Shown piece by piece: positions 54,891 to 64,000 of a stretch of DNA of 64,000 nucleotides. Origin of the DNA: Tolypeutes matacus. Its lineage: Eukaryota; Chordata; Mammalia; Cingulata; Chlamyphoridae. Under the pieces are notes generated by a model, which searched no databases, was not told the origin of the DNA, and saw only the letters and a list, made by a program, of their open reading frames with translations. Location of the stretch: the NCBI GenBank assembly GCA_026826555.1, contig JAKSZT010053928.1, forward strand, positions 42,708,849-42,772,848. Direction: 5' to 3'. Position 1 is the stretch's first letter; each line of letters starts with the position of its first letter. The position numbers and the translations under genes are program-made.

Positions 54891-55735
54891 GTGAAGAGAA
54901 CCAGGAAAATAAGGTAGTAACATTCTCTCTAAATGAACCATAGACTCCCAAGAGGCACAGCTTCCACGTTGCTGAAAGCCACTAAGTCAGAGTAGTCACC
55001 CCTCACACACAGCTACACAGGCAGGGGAGATGTATGTTCTGAAGGTGGGGATGGGAGAATTCTGAGGCATGAAGCAGTACTGGCCCTGATTCTCCTGAGA
55101 ACACAGAAGCCAGCAGCCCCCAAGTACCCAAGGTGGCTCAGGCATTGTTGGACACGGAGACAATGCAGGCTACAGAGTATGGTGGAGAACCTGGGGAGAA
55201 GCAAGCAACTCTCACCATAGACACAGCAGGTCAAAGCACAATGCTTCCCACCAAAAAGCTGTACAAGACCCTCGTGACTGATTAATTAAGAAACTGAATC
55301 CCCAGGAAGGCAGAGCTCACAATCAATGACAAATAATTACACTGGAGATTGCAGGCTGGCACCCAGTTGCCCAGATTTGGGCAGAATTGCTTTGTTTAGC
55401 CCAAACCACCTTTTCAAAACATTTGAACTCGTTTTCAACATTAAAAAATTAGGAGATTTTTTTTTTACATAAAAGTATGGATTTCTGGCTTCTCTTGAAC
55501 ATTAGACTATTTGGTAACACTGGATCTCTATTCTCATATGGCGACAAACAGTGGGGCATGGCTTCCCATGTGTCACAGCTCCACTAATTTATGGTTGTGA
55601 TTTGGGTCACTCAAGGATAAAACAAATGAGGCCCAATCACACCAATTTTGTGTTTGGAAGAGAACTGGCTGGGTCTTGTCCTGCAAAATGTGTGGGTTCT
55701 AAAGGATAACCATGGACCAAGGGCAGCACCCACTT
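54891..55735. other. Unique DNA, no feature seen
   Basis: No gene or repeat recognised. Confidence 0.4.
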
Positions 55736-55870
55736 AAATCAAAAATATGACAAGCAGAAAAGATACTGCAAATAAACTGAATGACCACCAGGAGAGGAAT
55801 GGCTAGATAAAAAAGAGCACATCCATCATCCATACTGTGGAATATTATGTAGCTGTAGAAAGAATCAGAT

Positions 55871-56070
55871 CAGGGGTTCTCAACCAGGGGTGATTTTGCA
55901 ATGTCTGGAGAAATTTCAGTTTGTCACAACCGTGGGTAGGGGATTGCTATTGGCATTCAGTAGGTAGAGGACAGCAATGCTGCTAACCATTCTACAATGC
56001 ACTGGACAGCCCCCATAATAAAGAGTTATCCAGCCCAACATGTTGATGCTGCTGAGGTTGAGAAACCAGG
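55871..56070 (+). mobile_element. MER5A (hAT non-autonomous DNA transposon)
   Basis: Starts CAGGGGTTCTCAACCAGGGG and ends GGTTGAGAAACCAGG with the full MER5A order between them ('caatgtctggagaaatttca', 'ctacaatgcactggacagcc', 'agttatccagcccaacatgt'). Flanking octamers AATCAGAT and AGTTAGAT are consistent with an aged 8-bp duplication. Confidence 0.92.
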
Positions 56071-56136
56071 AGTTAGATCCATTCCATTTAAGATGGAGAG
56101 ATTTCCATGATGTTAATGGAAAAAGAGCAAGATGTA

Positions 56137-56226
56137 GGGAGCAGATGTAGCCCAGTGGTTGAGTACCTATCTCCCACATACGAGGTCCCAGGTTTAATCC
56201 CTGGTACCTCCTAAAAAAAAAAAAAA
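56137..56226 (+). mobile_element. DAS-SINE, short
   Basis: 'gggagcagatgtagcccagt' and 'caggtttaatccctggtacc' give the A and B boxes, then 15 A. Flanks AGCAAGATGTA and AGTAAGATGCA agree at 9 of 11 positions. Confidence 0.88.
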
Positions 56227-56584
56227 AGTAAGATGCAAAGCAGTGCATATATTATATGTAATAACACTATTTTTAACAAAATGGCACAAATAAAACTGTG
56301 TCCATGAATTTAATAAACAGCATTGTGAAACCGCTGGCATGATACTAGATATTTATATATCTATAGGCAAAAATTTTCATGAAAGAATAATTCACCAAAT
56401 ATTAATAGAAGTTATCTCAGGCTGGTGGCATTCCAGGTGATTTCTACTTCCCTACTTATACTTCTTGGCAGTGTATGAATATTTTTTTTAAAGGAATACA
56501 TATTATTTACATAATCAGAAAAACATAGTAAAAAGGTTTTCCATTGTGAAAAAAAATCAACTGATAATTCACACATATCACCTT

Positions 56585-57084
56585 TGTTTTAGGTTCCGAG
56601 GCTGCTCCAAGCCAACACTGAAATTGGTTGGATTAAACAATGGGAATTTATTAGCTTAGAGTTTTGAGACCATGAAGATGTCCAAATCAAGGCATCATCA
56701 AGGCAATGCTTTCTTCCTGAAGACCAGTTGCCAGCAATCCTTGGCTCCTCTGTTACGTGGCAAGGCACATGGTGGCATTTTCTAGTCTCTCCCTTCTCTT
56801 CCGGTTTTTGTTAATTTGAGCTTCTTGCTTCCATGGTGTGCTCGCGCTCTCTCTGCCCCCTCTCTCTTTCTCTCTCTCTCTTTCTACCCAACTCTCTCTG
56901 TATTCATTCCATTTATGAAGGGCTATGGTAGGAGGATTAAGACCCATCCTGAATGAGGTGGGTCACAACTTAACTGAAGTAGCCTCATTCAAAGGTCCTA
57001 CTTACAATGGGTTTATACCCACAGGAATGGGTTAGATTTAAGAACATATTTAATCTAGGGCACACACAGCTTCAAACCACTACA
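56585..57084 (-). mobile_element. Solo LTR, MaLR-like family A, with 5-bp TSD
   Basis: 500 bp; in reverse it starts TGTAGTGGTTTGAAGCTGTG and ends CCTAAAACA. Perfect duplications ACCTT at 56580-56584 and 57085-57089. A CT-rich tract at 56848-56890 is an expansion within the LTR. Same family as 12882-13326 and 38687-39138. Confidence 0.9.
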
Positions 57085-57280
57085 ACCTTCAACCATGGAT
57101 TTGCTGCCCCTCCCCAAAACCTTACCCCTGTGCCAATAACAAGGACCATCATAATTCATTGGCATCTCCCACTTCTTCCTTCCCCTGTCTAGCCACAAAA
57201 GAGCCTTGCTCACCAATGGTCAGGAGTTTACTAGCAAGAGAAGCCCAGACAGATGATCTGCTAAAGAGTCAGTGCCTTTC

Positions 57281-57780
57281 AACATCCCAGAATCCTCAGG
57301 ATTGGGGAATAAAATATGGGCTAGAGTGGACTTACTGGTATTCTACTATAGACTTACTGTGGTTCTAGCAATGGAAGAAATTATATCATTGATATGGAAA
57401 CAGTGGAGCTGCTGAAGGCAGGGAGAAGGAAAAAGAGGTGCACTATGGGGGCATTTTCAGGAGACTTGGAATTGACTTGAGTGACATTGCAATGACAAAT
57501 ACAGGCCATTATATATCTTTCCATAATCTACAGAATTGAGTGGGGGAGAGTGTAAACTACAATGTAAATTGTAATCTATGCTTAGTGGCAATTCTACAAA
57601 ATGTGTTCATCAATTGCAGTAAATGTACCACACTAATGAAAGAAGTTGTTAATGCAGGGAAAAGTGGGAAGTCTGGGGAGTGGGGCATATGGGAATCCCT
57701 TGTATTTTTTTTATGTAACATTTTGTGTAGTCTAAGTATCTTTTGGAAACAAACAAAAAATATATTTTTAAAAAACCTAT
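57281..57780 (+). mobile_element. L1 3' UTR copy, 5' part of the composite
   Basis: Collinear with 700-1170: 'atcccagaatcctcaggatt', 'gtggacttactggtattcta', 'cagtaaatgtaccacactaa' and 'gtagtctaagtatctttt'. Ends in A-rich sequence. Confidence 0.9.
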
Positions 57781-58020
57781 AAAAGTGTATGGTGCAAAAT
57801 GTAAACCATTGACCATGTTTGCTAGCAATGCTTCAATATTTGTTTATCAATTTTAACAAATGTATCATACTCATGTAAAATGTTATTAATAAGGGAAAGT
57901 GTGAGAGGGCAAGGAGGAGGAGTATATGGGAATCCCCTATATTTTCCATGTGACTTTTCTGTAACCTAAAACTTCTTTGAAAATAAAGTGAAAAGATAGT
58001 TAAAAAAAAAAAAAGAAAGA
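57781..58020 (+). mobile_element. Second L1 3' end in the composite
   Basis: 'gcaatgcttcaatatttgtt', 'taacaaatgtatcatactca' and 'tgtaacctaaaacttctttg' then A-rich/GAAA sequence. It is a shorter relative of the preceding L1 end. Confidence 0.85.
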
Positions 58021-58077
58021 AAGAAAAAGAAATAACACATGTGCCAAAGCCCATGGTAAGTTGTCCCAGAAGGTTAG

Positions 58078-58662
58078 TGTAGCAGTTTGATATTATTTAT
58101 GAATTCCAAAAAAAGATATTGATTATGTTTGTAAACTGGTCTGTTCCTCTGGGTATGATACCCTTTGATTGTATTAAATTTAAAAGTTTTACATTTACTT
58201 GATTAAATCAAGATTAGGGCTTTGATTTGGCCACATCGGTAGGGCGTGGTTCAGGATTGAGTCTCCACCCCCTTGGGCTGATATTAATGGGCACTTACTC
58301 AAGAAGACAGAGACAGAAGATACATGGGAATAGAAAGAGCTCCATAGATGCCAGAGGAGAGAACTTTGTTAGCTTTGATCCTGCGGCCCCAGCAAGAGAG
58401 ATGAGCCACTTGCCTGATCATTTACAGCTAACCTTATGAAGAGACCAGAGAAGCTGAGAAGGCCCAGAAAGAAACAAGCCCTATGCCAGCCTGTAGCTGA
58501 GAGAGAGGAAGGCTGAACCCTCACAAAGGTTGGCAACCATCTTGCTTTAACACATGGCAACAGACTTTGGGGAGAAAATACCTCTTATGGTACCTTGAGT
58601 TGGACTCTTTAGGGCCTTGTAACTTAAGCTCTTACCCCAAATAAATACCCTTTATAAAAGCC
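58078..58662 (+). mobile_element. MaLR-like family B LTR ending at its poly(A) site
   Basis: Starts TGTAGCAGTTTGATATTATT, like 49812. The signal AATAAA is at 58640-58645; the LTR breaks off at 58662 into a pure A run. The copy at 49812 continues about 26 bases further past this point, so this one lacks the terminal part downstream of the cleavage site. Confidence 0.88.
58640..58645 (+). terminator. LTR polyadenylation signal AATAAA
   Basis: AATAAA lies 17 bases before the start of the poly(A) run at 58663, the normal distance between signal and cleavage site. This supports use of the signal in the transcript that was inserted. Confidence 0.75.
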
Positions 58663-58688
58663 AAAAAAAAAAAAAAGTGTCAGTGCCT

Positions 58689-59520
58689 GATGTCCAGAGA
58701 CAGGTGTCCCTGTCCTGGTCAATGACTTTCTCCTGAATGTGAAGAGCACCCAGAGAGACAGCAGAGCCAGAAGACATAGACCCTACCCTTAGCAAGCAAA
58801 CATGCTACTTAGGAAATAGACAAAACTCACTGTGGAACTCAGTGGTGGGGCAGGAGCCAATAACACAATCCAGAGCTTGCCCAGCCCAGCTCTGCCTGAT
58901 ATTAGGGCAGCTTCTTTGTCTTCAGATCATGCCAACCTCTTTGTGGTTTAAAGAGCAGGGCATTGTGCAGTGACAGTGGCTCCAAAGAGTGGAGATCAGT
59001 CAGACTGCAAATGTACCTACAGGGGCAGACACCAGAACAGGGCCAAAGACTATTCTCATAAGTGGCTCTCAGCTTCCCTTGCCCGGGTACCAGAGCACCA
59101 TCACCAATGGGTTGAGTGAAAAGTGGTATCATGTTCTCTGCCCACTTTCCAACCCCTGTGCACCACAGGACACTTTCCCAGGGATCCCAGAAACTGGACT
59201 CCTGAGCCTTCCCCCACCTATTCGGGTTCTGAGTTCCTATTAATGGGTGCTGAAAGCACTTTCAGTCTATCCCTGAAAATGAGTGGGTTTATGTGTATTG
59301 TATATAATTATTTGAATATGTGGAACTGAGTTGTGTGAGAGCAGGGACAATTACAATGCACATCAATAGGCAAGGGCTTCAAGGCACACTTTGGCATCTG
59401 TGTGAGAATGTATATTTAGGTATGACTATATTATACACAATATTCAACAAATTAAAACCTGAGCAAGAGCTACAGAAGTTACAACGTGCATAGTAATCCA
59501 AACGAGCTTCTGAACCCTGC
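58689..59520. other. Unique DNA, no gene supported
   Basis: No recognised repeats. Open frames of 60-84 codons near 58989-59329 have no domains. Confidence 0.4.
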
Positions 59521-59524
59521 TGTG

Positions 59525-59735
59525 CCCAGGTATTATGCCAGTTGTTGTCCATGCATGTCTTTAATCCTCCCCAAATCCCTGCAAAGACGGTAACTCAATC
59601 GCCATTTAATAAATGAGGGAACAGAGGCTAAAAAGTTAGGTATTTTGCATGAATCCACCCAGCTATTAAATATCAGAGCCAAGACTCAAAACCGTGTTTG
59701 CTTGAATCTAACATTCTTTTCATTACACCATGCTT
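59525..59735 (-). repeat. MIR-like SINE, minus strand
   Basis: 'aggtattatgccagttgttg', 'cgccatttaataaatgaggg', 'gcatgaatccacccagctat' and 'agagccaagactcaaaaccg' follow reverse MIR order. Confidence 0.75.
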
Positions 59736-60454
59736 TCTCCATGTTTACTCCCCATATTCCAAGTTTTCCCATGTAAAGAGTGATTTACATTCTCAATTAG
59801 AACAGCTACAATCAGAAGCTCGTGTTTTCTGGAGTTAATGCTTATGCCAAATACCTGTCTGCCCTTTAATGAATTAATTATATGTCATATATAGATTTAT
59901 AAAGTACAATTATATGTACATAATTATATAGTATAAATATATATTATATAACATATAAGATATATGTAATATTGCATATAATATATGACATGTACTATAT
60001 ATAAATAAGGTACAGTATCCAAGTTGAAAACTCAGTATCTGGGAGATTCACTTGAGTAAAACTAGAGGGTTTTATGGCTCTTAACATAATCAGCAGTGTT
60101 TCATTTTTCCTAAAGTATGATGACATAATCAATGACAATGAAGCAAACAGAAAAACCCAAGGGAGGTCATCATCAAGTTCATGTCTCTTGTTCATATAGA
60201 GATTGTTAATTATACTTACTGAAGTACAAAAGAGCACTCATTATTTATGTTTGAGACCTCATATGAATTTTCTGTGATTGGCAGGTTAAACATCAAATCA
60301 AAATGCCCCAAAAAACTATGATGGGCAAGTCAGTCTCGGCCAGCTCCTCTTACACCAGCTTCTTATTAAACCCAGCATTGGGTCTGCTAAGAGTCTGCAG
60401 GTCAGGATGGCTTGCTTGGGTTGTGATGACTGTTTTGTTAACTTCATACATTAA
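59736..60454. other. AT-rich and unique DNA
   Basis: A TATA-rich low-complexity block covers about 59878-60006. The remainder shows no gene. Confidence 0.5.
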
Positions 60455-60792
60455 CAGTGCTTCTCAACAGTTTTGTACTTTTTAAAAACGTATGCCCTTG
60501 GTTTTTGAATATAAAACTCTCAAGCACTCCTCTCTCAAAAAAATAATAGTAGTTGGATACCAAACCTTCCTACTGATGATCTCTATCACTCCAACAACAA
60601 AGACTGTCTTCAGTGTTACTTTACTGCTTATTTCCTGCAGTTTTATTTAAGAAAATAATGTATTTTGCTTGTCTTAATGCGGTATTATAATAGTGACTAT
60701 GCTCTTTAAACTGCACATAACTCTCTTGCCTTGTCAGACATATCTTGATTTTTCCTTCTAGGAAGTTCTGGCACTCTGGTTGAGAATCACAG
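60455..60792 (+). mobile_element. Candidate short hAT-like element
   Basis: The left end CAGTGCTTCTCAAC and the reversed right end CTGTGATTCTCAAC agree at 12 of 14 bases, the style of hAT termini such as MER5. The 338-bp interior is unknown to me, and I do not see a clear 8-bp duplication. Confidence 0.45.
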
Positions 60793-61379
60793 TCTTGAAA
60801 TTTAATTAATTACAAAAATAGGAGAAGAAACTGTCTAATTTCAGCACGACTGGTGTATTTTCCCACACAAAGGATGGGAAAGGAAAGTGCTTGGGAGAGG
60901 GTAGCTGAAGATTAAAACAGAAGGGAGGAGCACTGCCTTCCTCTCTAAGAACCAGTGCAGAGGGGAAGGGGAAGAGGAGGGGCCTCAGAACTTGGCCTTG
61001 GCTAACAAGGAAGCTGAAAAACTGTCCAGCTCAGCGTGGAAGTGGTGAAGCTCAAAGCAGATTCCACAGGCTCTGCTGATCCTCACTCTCCATCCACATG
61101 CTAAGGAAACGGCCAACTGCTGAGCCCACTCATTTCCAAGGGAGAAGGGATTAAAGGGCAAATGAAAGGGAGGACAATGAAGACAAGGATAAGGAAGGAG
61201 ATATGTAAAGAGATAAGGGAGAAGAAGAAAAGGAGGAGAAAGGAAAAGAAGAGCACCAGATGGAGCCATCGGAGATGCTTAGACCATAAAGAATAGGAGG
61301 GATAATTACAGTGGCAATCTTCATGTTGATAACAATGACTACCACTTACTGGGTTCTTGCCATGTGATATGATGACAAT
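60793..61379. other. Unique, purine-rich DNA
   Basis: A purine-rich tract at 61140-61260 accounts for the open frames rich in Leu/Ser/Phe on the minus strand. No gene is called. Confidence 0.45.
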
Positions 61380-61467
61380 GATAGATAGGTACGTAGATAG
61401 ATTGATAGACAGATAGATAGATGTATCCACACATACAAACATACATACATACATACATACATACATT
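61380..61467. repeat. GATA and CATA tetranucleotide repeats
   Basis: Degenerate GATA units pass into about eight CATA units. Confidence 0.95.
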
Positions 61468-61524
61468 GAATTCAGTTTAATTTAATTCCAGTTAACTCAA
61501 TTCTTTTTTTAAAAATCTATGAAA

Positions 61525-61665
61525 TGGATATTCCTATCCCCATTTTATTCATGAAAAATCTGAGACTTTCATAGCTAGTGACTTGCTTAAGGTGGAAGGA
61601 CCAGAATTTAAATCCAATTGGTCTGACTCTAAATCCCATGTTCTTATCACTATTAACACTTATTG
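61525..61665 (-). repeat. MIR SINE, minus strand
   Basis: 'ctatccccattttattcatg', 'gtgacttgcttaaggtggaa' and 'gactctaaatcccatgttct' give the reverse MIR order. Confidence 0.75.
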
Positions 61666-63034
61666 GTGATGAATGACAAATTAATTTGTACATTTAGTTG
61701 CATATATTCCTTTTCAAATTAGGCATCTCAAGACATGACACTGTGCCAGTGATGTGGGTCTCACTGAAAATCACGTTGAAACTCCCTTTTCAGCCTTGAG
61801 CACATTCTTTTGATTATCTTCAACGATGACATTTTCTCATGCTTTAAGAGGGGAGCTTCTTTAGGGGACAGCCAGAAGCCACTCCTAACAAGGGTGATGA
61901 AAATTGTAGGTGATACTGCTGGGTAAGGAAACATGTGTGCTTATTCTGTGTGTCTTATCAACTGTCTCAGAGACATTCCCAACGGAGAGTTGCTAGTGGA
62001 CTGTGATCAATAGCCCTGTCACCTGAATAAATACAGAGACCTAAGATAGTCCCTTCAAAGTTCAACAATGAACTGGAATATTTGCTAAAACGTCACTTTT
62101 GTGAGAGTCAAGTCATATCTTATTCATCCTTCACAGTAAATCAATTGATATTGTTTTACCTACTGGTAAAAGGAATATTCCATTAGGAGGAAAAAATGGG
62201 TAAGATCCTAAGAGTCTTTGATAATAACGTTTTTAAGACTTCTTCTGCTCTAACTTCTTGCTGAAAAGTCCAAGAGAAATGGCAATGGCCCTGGGACGTT
62301 ATTGCCTTTAAACTTCAAATCCCTGATTGTTGTGAGCAAAATGATCGATGACGAGGCATTGGGATGGAATCGCCTGCCTGTCTCCTGCCCAAAACTCACT
62401 GACCTTTGGGTATCTTCTAGGTTTGTCACTAATACATTTGAAGAATGACATTGTATTGGAGCTGGAGAGGTTCTCTCCACATGTGGTCTGCTTTCATGGT
62501 CCATGTAGCAGGTGCTCTCCCATGAATGGTTACTGTTTTTCTCAGGAGCAGCCAATTTTCATTACAGGAATGAACTGAAGAAGTGCCGATGTGTCATATG
62601 AAAAGAAAATCACTGGGCAGCCCCCTTATTTCCATTAGAATTTTGGCAAGTAAAGCGAGGGCAGACAAGATAATGAAGGGGATGCACGGGCATTTATTTC
62701 ACTTTTGTTTTCCCTTTGAGAAAGTGTTAATAAAATTAAGAGTGTCCTAATAACAGCAAGGATTATAAAAGATACATTTATCAACAATGTACAATTTCCT
62801 ACTGGAATGTATAATAAACTTTTCAAATGCAAATCTTCTATCCGTGAACAGACAAAGAGGCAAGATAAAGAAGAGGGGAAATGACATTAAGCTAATTCTC
62901 TGTCATCCCTGAAAACTTAGAAGGATTAACATTATTAAAGTGAAGTGATAAAAATCTCCCCAAACTTAATTTTAAACTTTCATTCACTTTTCTCTCTGTC
63001 AAGGCTCCTTACAAGGAGTCATGTTAATTCTTTT
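61666..63034. other. Unique DNA, no gene supported
   Basis: A 101-codon frame at 62250-62555 on the minus strand has no recognisable domain. Nothing else is seen. Confidence 0.4.
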
Positions 63035-63400
63035 GAATTCTAGGGACTGGGTCAAAATCAACAATGGCTTACCATTGCCTGTCACATAAAGTCAAAAATC
63101 CTCTTACATATCTCTCCAAAGTTAGGCCCTTTCTGATATCATAGCCCTCTGTAATCTGCCCTGTTCTGTCCCCCCCAATTTCATTTCTCCTGTTTACCAG
63201 TCACACATCCCCAGCTGAAAAATGGTCCCTTGATGTTCTATGACACCCTCTCCTCTATCTTATTCCTCCCCAAACCTTCCCATCCTCTGAAGCCTTTACA
63301 ACTCAGATGTTGCCTTTCCAGAGCCTTGCCTTTCCCTTTTAGGTCTCACCAACCTCTCACTCACATGCAGTCTGAACCACAAACTCAGAACCTGATAATA
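63035..63400 (+). mobile_element. L2 3' portion, plus strand
   Basis: 'caatggcttaccattgcctg', 'cataaagtcaaaaatcctct', 'cctctgtaatctgccctgtt', 'caactcagatgttgcctttc' and 'cagagccttgcctttccctt' follow L2 sense order. Confidence 0.8.
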
Positions 63401-64000
63401 AGCCATCTTATCTGGATCAGAACTTCTTATGGATACTAACACCCCAGGTGAACAGCAAGCAAAGGACTGCAAGAGCAGAACCACCAGACACAGAGTAAAT
63501 GCAATAAGGATTTGTTGATCGAGGGATAGATTCTATGGCCCCATTCCTTCTGTAGGGGTTTAAACAGGTCAAAAGACAGGCAGAAAGACAAGAAAACAAG
63601 AGGAGAAGCAAGGACCTAGATAACACAGAAACTAGACCAATGGTTTACTATACAGATAAAGGAAAAATATCCAGAAGGCCAAGTCAATTTACATTCAAGG
63701 TATTCTGAGAAGTGTGATGATGTGTTAGACATCAATACAGCAAACCTTAATGTAAAGGGTAAAGGGTACTTCCTTAACATAAACTTAAAATGTTTCTTGA
63801 AATCTACCACTAAAATTATAAATATGCTAAAGAATATCCTCTCCCAAATTCATTCTAAACTGAAAAGGGTAAATTAAATTCATTACTGAGGTATTCAGAC
63901 ATGCCATGATGTCAATATTCCTCACTGGTAATAAATAGAAACATTGAAGTCTTTCAGGAGAACGACTAGTACCACTTTCACACAACCAGCTGAAGCCCCC
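63401..64000. other. Unique DNA at right edge
   Basis: No gene or named repeat recognised. Confidence 0.4.

Larger units (their letters stand above)
55736..56500 (+). mobile_element. Old L1 3' end split by MER5A and a DAS-SINE
   Basis: L1 3' sequence at 55740-55870 ('aactgaatgaccaccaggag', 'catactgtggaatattatgt') resumes at 56079-56130 and again at 56230-56500 ('gcaaagcagtgcatatatta', 'gtggcattccaggtgatttc'). Two later insertions account for the breaks. Confidence 0.7.
57278..58673 (+). mobile_element. Composite retro-insertion: L1 3' ends plus truncated LTR
   Basis: Flanks AAAGAGTCAGTGCCT (57263-57277) and AAAGTGTCAGTGCCT (58674-58688) match at 14 of 15 bases and enclose the whole block. 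Inside are an L1 3' UTR (57281-57780), a second L1 3' end (57781-58020), about 55 bp of other DNA, and an LTR (58078-58662) that stops 17 bases after its AATAAA and then becomes poly(A). The single enclosing duplication and terminal poly(A) suggest one insertion event. Confidence 0.75.

Overview
This window is mammalian nuclear DNA, most likely from an armadillo (nine-banded armadillo, Dasypus, or a close relative). The diagnostic signal is a set of about ten tRNA-derived SINEs of the DAS type, the SINE family described from armadillos. They have a tRNA-like head with A- and B-box motifs, a 'ggcctcctggtgaaggcaag' style body and an A-rich or T-rich tail. They occur alongside a xenarthran-looking L1 lineage with a long 3' UTR and two families of solitary MaLR-like LTRs. 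I find no cellular protein-coding gene, no rRNA or functional tRNA, no CRISPR array and no bacterial or viral gene. Open reading frames are short and are explained by transposon remains, simple repeats or chance. The window looks like intergenic or deep intronic DNA built mostly from transposable elements of many ages.

Layout. 0-4 kb: an L1 3' UTR running off the left edge, then a long, ancient, minus-strand L2 interrupted by another old repeat. 4-11 kb: an old repeat split by a short hAT-type element, MIR and L2 relics, an MLT1-like LTR and mostly unique DNA. 11.8-12.2 kb: GATA and GGAT tetranucleotide arrays with a 10-base assembly gap. 12.4-14.1 kb: a young DAS-SINE, a solo LTR and an MLT1-like LTR. 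14.7-15.5 kb: a 5'-truncated minus-strand L1 with a 16-bp target duplication. 17.1-17.4 kb: a small insertion carrying an inverted L1 3' fragment. 20.8-25.3 kb: a stack of L1 pieces invaded by a younger L1 and two DAS-SINEs. 25-32 kb: MIR, L2, MER20-like relics and unique DNA. 32.45-34.82 kb: a full-length but decayed Tigger (pogo-type) DNA transposon with recognisable HTH and DDD transposase parts. 34.8-39.4 kb: an old L1 ORF2 broken by other L1 3' ends, a DAS-SINE and a solo LTR. 40.8-42 kb: an L1 tail followed by a DAS-in-DAS nest. 42-43.3 kb: plus-strand L2. 48.9-50.4 kb: three DAS-SINEs in a row and a solo LTR. 51.5-53.9 kb: an L1M-type 3' half and a 473-bp DAS-SINE with an internal duplication. 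55.7-58.7 kb: an L1 split by MER5A and a DAS-SINE, a solo LTR, and a composite retro-insertion whose flanking duplications enclose two L1 3' ends plus a truncated LTR. 59-64 kb: MIR and L2 relics, tetranucleotide repeats and unique DNA.

The elements do not form a pathway. What the window records is the order of insertion: MIR, L2 and MER elements are oldest, then older L1M and Tigger copies, then the L1 lineage with the xenarthran-type 3' UTR, solo LTRs and DAS-SINEs. The most interesting signal is at 57.26-58.69 kb. There an almost perfect 15-bp duplication and a poly(A) tail placed 17 bases after an AATAAA inside an LTR suggest that an L1 transcript read through its own end and was polyadenylated in a downstream LTR before re-insertion (3' transduction). 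Family names come from recognition of consensus-like motifs, not from a database search.
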